In this document: positions 29,650 through 31,052 of the stretch, one piece after another
Numbering within the stretch: position 1 is the stretch's first letter
Layout: each line of letters opens with the position of its first letter
Source: Spirochaetota bacterium
GTDB lineage: Bacteria; Spirochaetota; UBA12135; COTS27; JAFLEE01
Direction of reading: 5' to 3'
DNA: 31,052 nucleotides
Assembly (NCBI GenBank): GCA_017302015.1
Contig: JAFLEE010000066.1
Location: forward strand, 1 to 31,052
Translations under genes and position numbers: made by a program
Notes under the pieces: model-generated
The model's input: the letters and a program-made list of their open reading frames with translations, nothing else
What the model was told of the DNA's origin: nothing
Databases searched by the model: none

Positions 29650-31052
29650 CTAGCTTTCCGGGGGGATGCGGCCCTTGCCACGCGGCCATTCGCTCTTGCC
29701 CGGGTTCTTCCCGCGCAAATAGGCGGCGAGGTCGTGCACGTTCGTGTATTCGAACAATAGGGTCGGATAGAGCTCGATGCCGAGATCTTCCTGCATGGCG
29801 TTGGTGAGTTCCATGACGGTCATGGAATCGAGGCCGAGTTCGAGGAACGACGCTCCATCGCCGATCTGCCCCGCGTCGATCTTGAGGGTGAGTGCGATCT
29901 TCTCTTTCAAATAGCCCTTGATGGGCGACAGGGCGTCTGCGGTCGTGGCCGCCATCGCCTGGGGTGCCGGATTGGGGGCCGATGCCCCGCTTACCCCAAG
30001 GGGTCGCGCCGAGCGGGTTCCCGCTGGGGTCGCCGCGATGCCCGGGTGCTTCTCGAAGAGGTAGGCCGCCAGATCGTTGATGGTGGTGTATTCGAAAAGC
30101 AGGGTCGGGTAGAGTTCGATGGACTTCTCTTGCTGGATGGCATGGGTCAATTCCATGACGGTCATGGAGTCCAGGCCCAAATCGATGAATGAATCCCCAT
30201 CGGAAACCCGGTTCGGGTCGACCTTGAGGGTGAGGGCGATTTTTTCCCTCAAGTAGGCCTTGATGGGGGTCAGAGCCACTTCGGGCCGGCCAGCATTCGC
30301 CGGGGCCACCGCCGTCGGGGCAGAAACCACGCGCGGCTCCGCCGGTCGAACCGACGCGGTTGCATCGCGGTCCGTGGGCGCGGCGATCCCCGGGTGCTTC
30401 TCGAGGAGGAAGGCCGCGAGATCGTTGATATTGGTGTATTCAAAGAGCAGGGTCGGGTAGAGTTCGATGGACTTCTCTTGCTGGATGGCGTTGGTCAGTT
30501 CCATGACGGTCATGGAATCCAGCCCCATTTCCAGGAACGAGGCGTTCTCGTCGATCTGGCCCGCGTCCAGGCGGAGCGTCGCGGCGATTTTTTGCTTCAG
30601 AAACCCCTTCAACGCCGGGAGTTGCTCTGCCGAGGGAATCGGGTTGGGCGGGGCGGCCTTCTTGGCCGCTGTCGGTTCCGGGGAGGAAACCGCATTTGGC
30701 TTCGCCTCGGGCTTTACCGTCGCGGGGGCTGGAATCGCGCGGGGGGTAGGCTCCGGAACGGCGGCCGGCGGTGCGCTGGGATGGGACGCAAGGGTCCCGA
30801 ATGGATCGGGCAAACTCAGGTAGACTTCCGGCGTGTTCCGAAACAGGCCATCGACCCAATGCCGTTTCCGCTTCCATGGCGTCGGCGGGAGGGTTTCGCG
30901 CCAGGGCTTATGCCCCGCGGGTCCCTCCTCCACGATCACATGGGCGTTGGTGCCCCCGAATCCGAAGGAACTCACCGCGGCCCGGCGCACCCCATGGCGC
31001 GGTTCCCACGGCTTGGTGACCGTGTTCGGGTAGAAGGGGAGGTTCCCGAACC
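29650..31052 (-). CDS. Polyketide synthase C-terminus: KS end plus three ACP domains
   Basis: The frame is open to the right edge; 467 residues are visible and the N-terminal part lies outside. The visible start is the C-terminus of a ketosynthase (LPFYPNTVTKPW, RRAAVSSFGFGGTNAHVIVE). About 15 residues later comes LPPTPWKRKRHWVDG, a version of the LPTYPFxRxRYW motif that normally follows an acyltransferase; no AT or AT-docking domain lies between. A Pro/Ala-rich linker then leads to three carrier domains, each with GLDSMTVMEL and LYPTLLFEYT. The phosphopantetheine serine codons are at 30514-30516, 30166-30168 and 29824-29826. The Ser context lacks the Trp usual in beta-branching ACPs. No thioesterase follows, so release or handover must occur elsewhere. 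It ends with TAG. Confidence 0.93.
   Translation of the reverse strand, partial: FGNLPFYPNTVTKPWEPRHGVRRAAVSSFGFGGTNAHVIVEEGPAGHKPWRETLPPTPWKRKRHWVDGLFRNTPEVYLSLPDPFGTLASHPSAPPAAVPEPTPRAIPAPATVKPEAKPNAVSSPEPTAAKKAAPPNPIPSAEQLPALKGFLKQKIAATLRLDAGQIDENASFLEMGLDSMTVMELTNAIQQEKSIELYPTLLFEYTNINDLAAFLLEKHPGIAAPTDRDATASVRPAEPRVVSAPTAVAPANAGRPEVALTPIKAYLREKIALTLKVDPNRVSDGDSFIDLGLDSMTVMELTHAIQQEKSIELYPTLLFEYTTINDLAAYLFEKHPGIAATPAGTRSARPLGVSGASAPNPAPQAMAATTADALSPIKGYLKEKIALTLKIDAGQIGDGASFLELGLDSMTVMELTNAMQEDLGIELYPTLLFEYTNVHDLAAYLRGKNPGKSEWPRGKGRIPPES
30098..30489. repeat. 44-bp exact direct repeat in ACP1 and ACP2
   Basis: Bases 30098-30141 and 30446-30489 are identical over 44 bp, 348 bp apart, in the coding sequence of the helix 2-3 region of the first and second carrier domains. 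The third domain differs in the same place. This points to recent duplication or gene conversion between ACP1 and ACP2. Confidence 0.8.

Noticed and set aside
29650-30520. Regularly spaced near-identical blocks that could suggest a CRISPR or tandem repeat
   Set aside because: The 342-348 bp period is that of three carrier domains in a continuous reading frame.

Overview
The window is chromosomal DNA from a GC-rich, Gram-negative-type bacterium. It encodes prolipoprotein processing (Lgt), a lipoprotein, several exported proteins and a probable outer-membrane protein. The SpoIID- and SpoIVB-like names do not imply sporulation, because both families occur widely in non-sporulating bacteria. A long three-domain IspG, an S55 peptidase beside a beta-propeller protein, PPC-repeat and WG-repeat proteins and a GT117-like TPR protein point away from Proteobacteria, Firmicutes and Actinobacteria. 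They suggest an Acidobacteriota-, Spirochaetota- or PVC/FCB-like lineage or a candidate phylum. The phylum cannot be fixed by eye.

Layout. 1-3012 (minus): rpsT, then a membrane-anchored GT117-like/TPR protein, then a second TPR protein running off the left edge. 3176-10420 (plus): a compact series of pentapeptide-repeat protein, divergent WecG/TagA-like protein, lgt, S55 peptidase, secreted propeller and three-domain PPC lipoprotein; most junctions are 4-bp stop/start overlaps. 10430-14100 (minus): an operon of a Fur/PerR-type regulator, an exported protein, ruvB, spoIID-like and folK, ending in a terminator hairpin that overlaps the stop codons of both convergent genes. 14253-16109 (plus): ispG. 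16110-17536 (minus): ubiE/menG-like gene and an exported barrel-like protein. 17599-23155 (plus): exported beta-helix protein, tRNA-dihydrouridine synthase, small membrane protein, NupC-type transporter and an exported unknown. 23165-26274 (minus): mannitol-dehydrogenase-family oxidoreductase and 6-phosphogluconate dehydrogenase, a plausible sugar/polyol and pentose-phosphate pair. 26350-31052 (minus): the downstream end of a polyketide synthase locus.

The polyketide end is the most distinctive part. It holds a PKS whose ketosynthase C-terminus leads, with no acyltransferase, into three tandem carrier domains. After it come an exported WG-repeat protein, a free carrier-like protein with Pro where the phosphopantetheine serine should be, a PksH/CurE-like (ECH1) crotonase and an Sfp-type phosphopantetheinyl transferase. 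This resembles part of a trans-AT, beta-branching polyketide pathway, but HMG-CoA-synthase, decarboxylating KS and ECH2 genes are not in the window and would have to lie beyond the right edge.

Regulatory style. Several genes have a good -10 hexamer only 6-8 nt before the ATG, no clear -35 and no ribosome-binding site, so leaderless transcripts look common here. Other genes are coupled by ATGA, GTGA or TTGA overlaps. No rRNA, tRNA, CRISPR array, transposase or integrase was recognised. No stretch above 300 bases lacks a gene.
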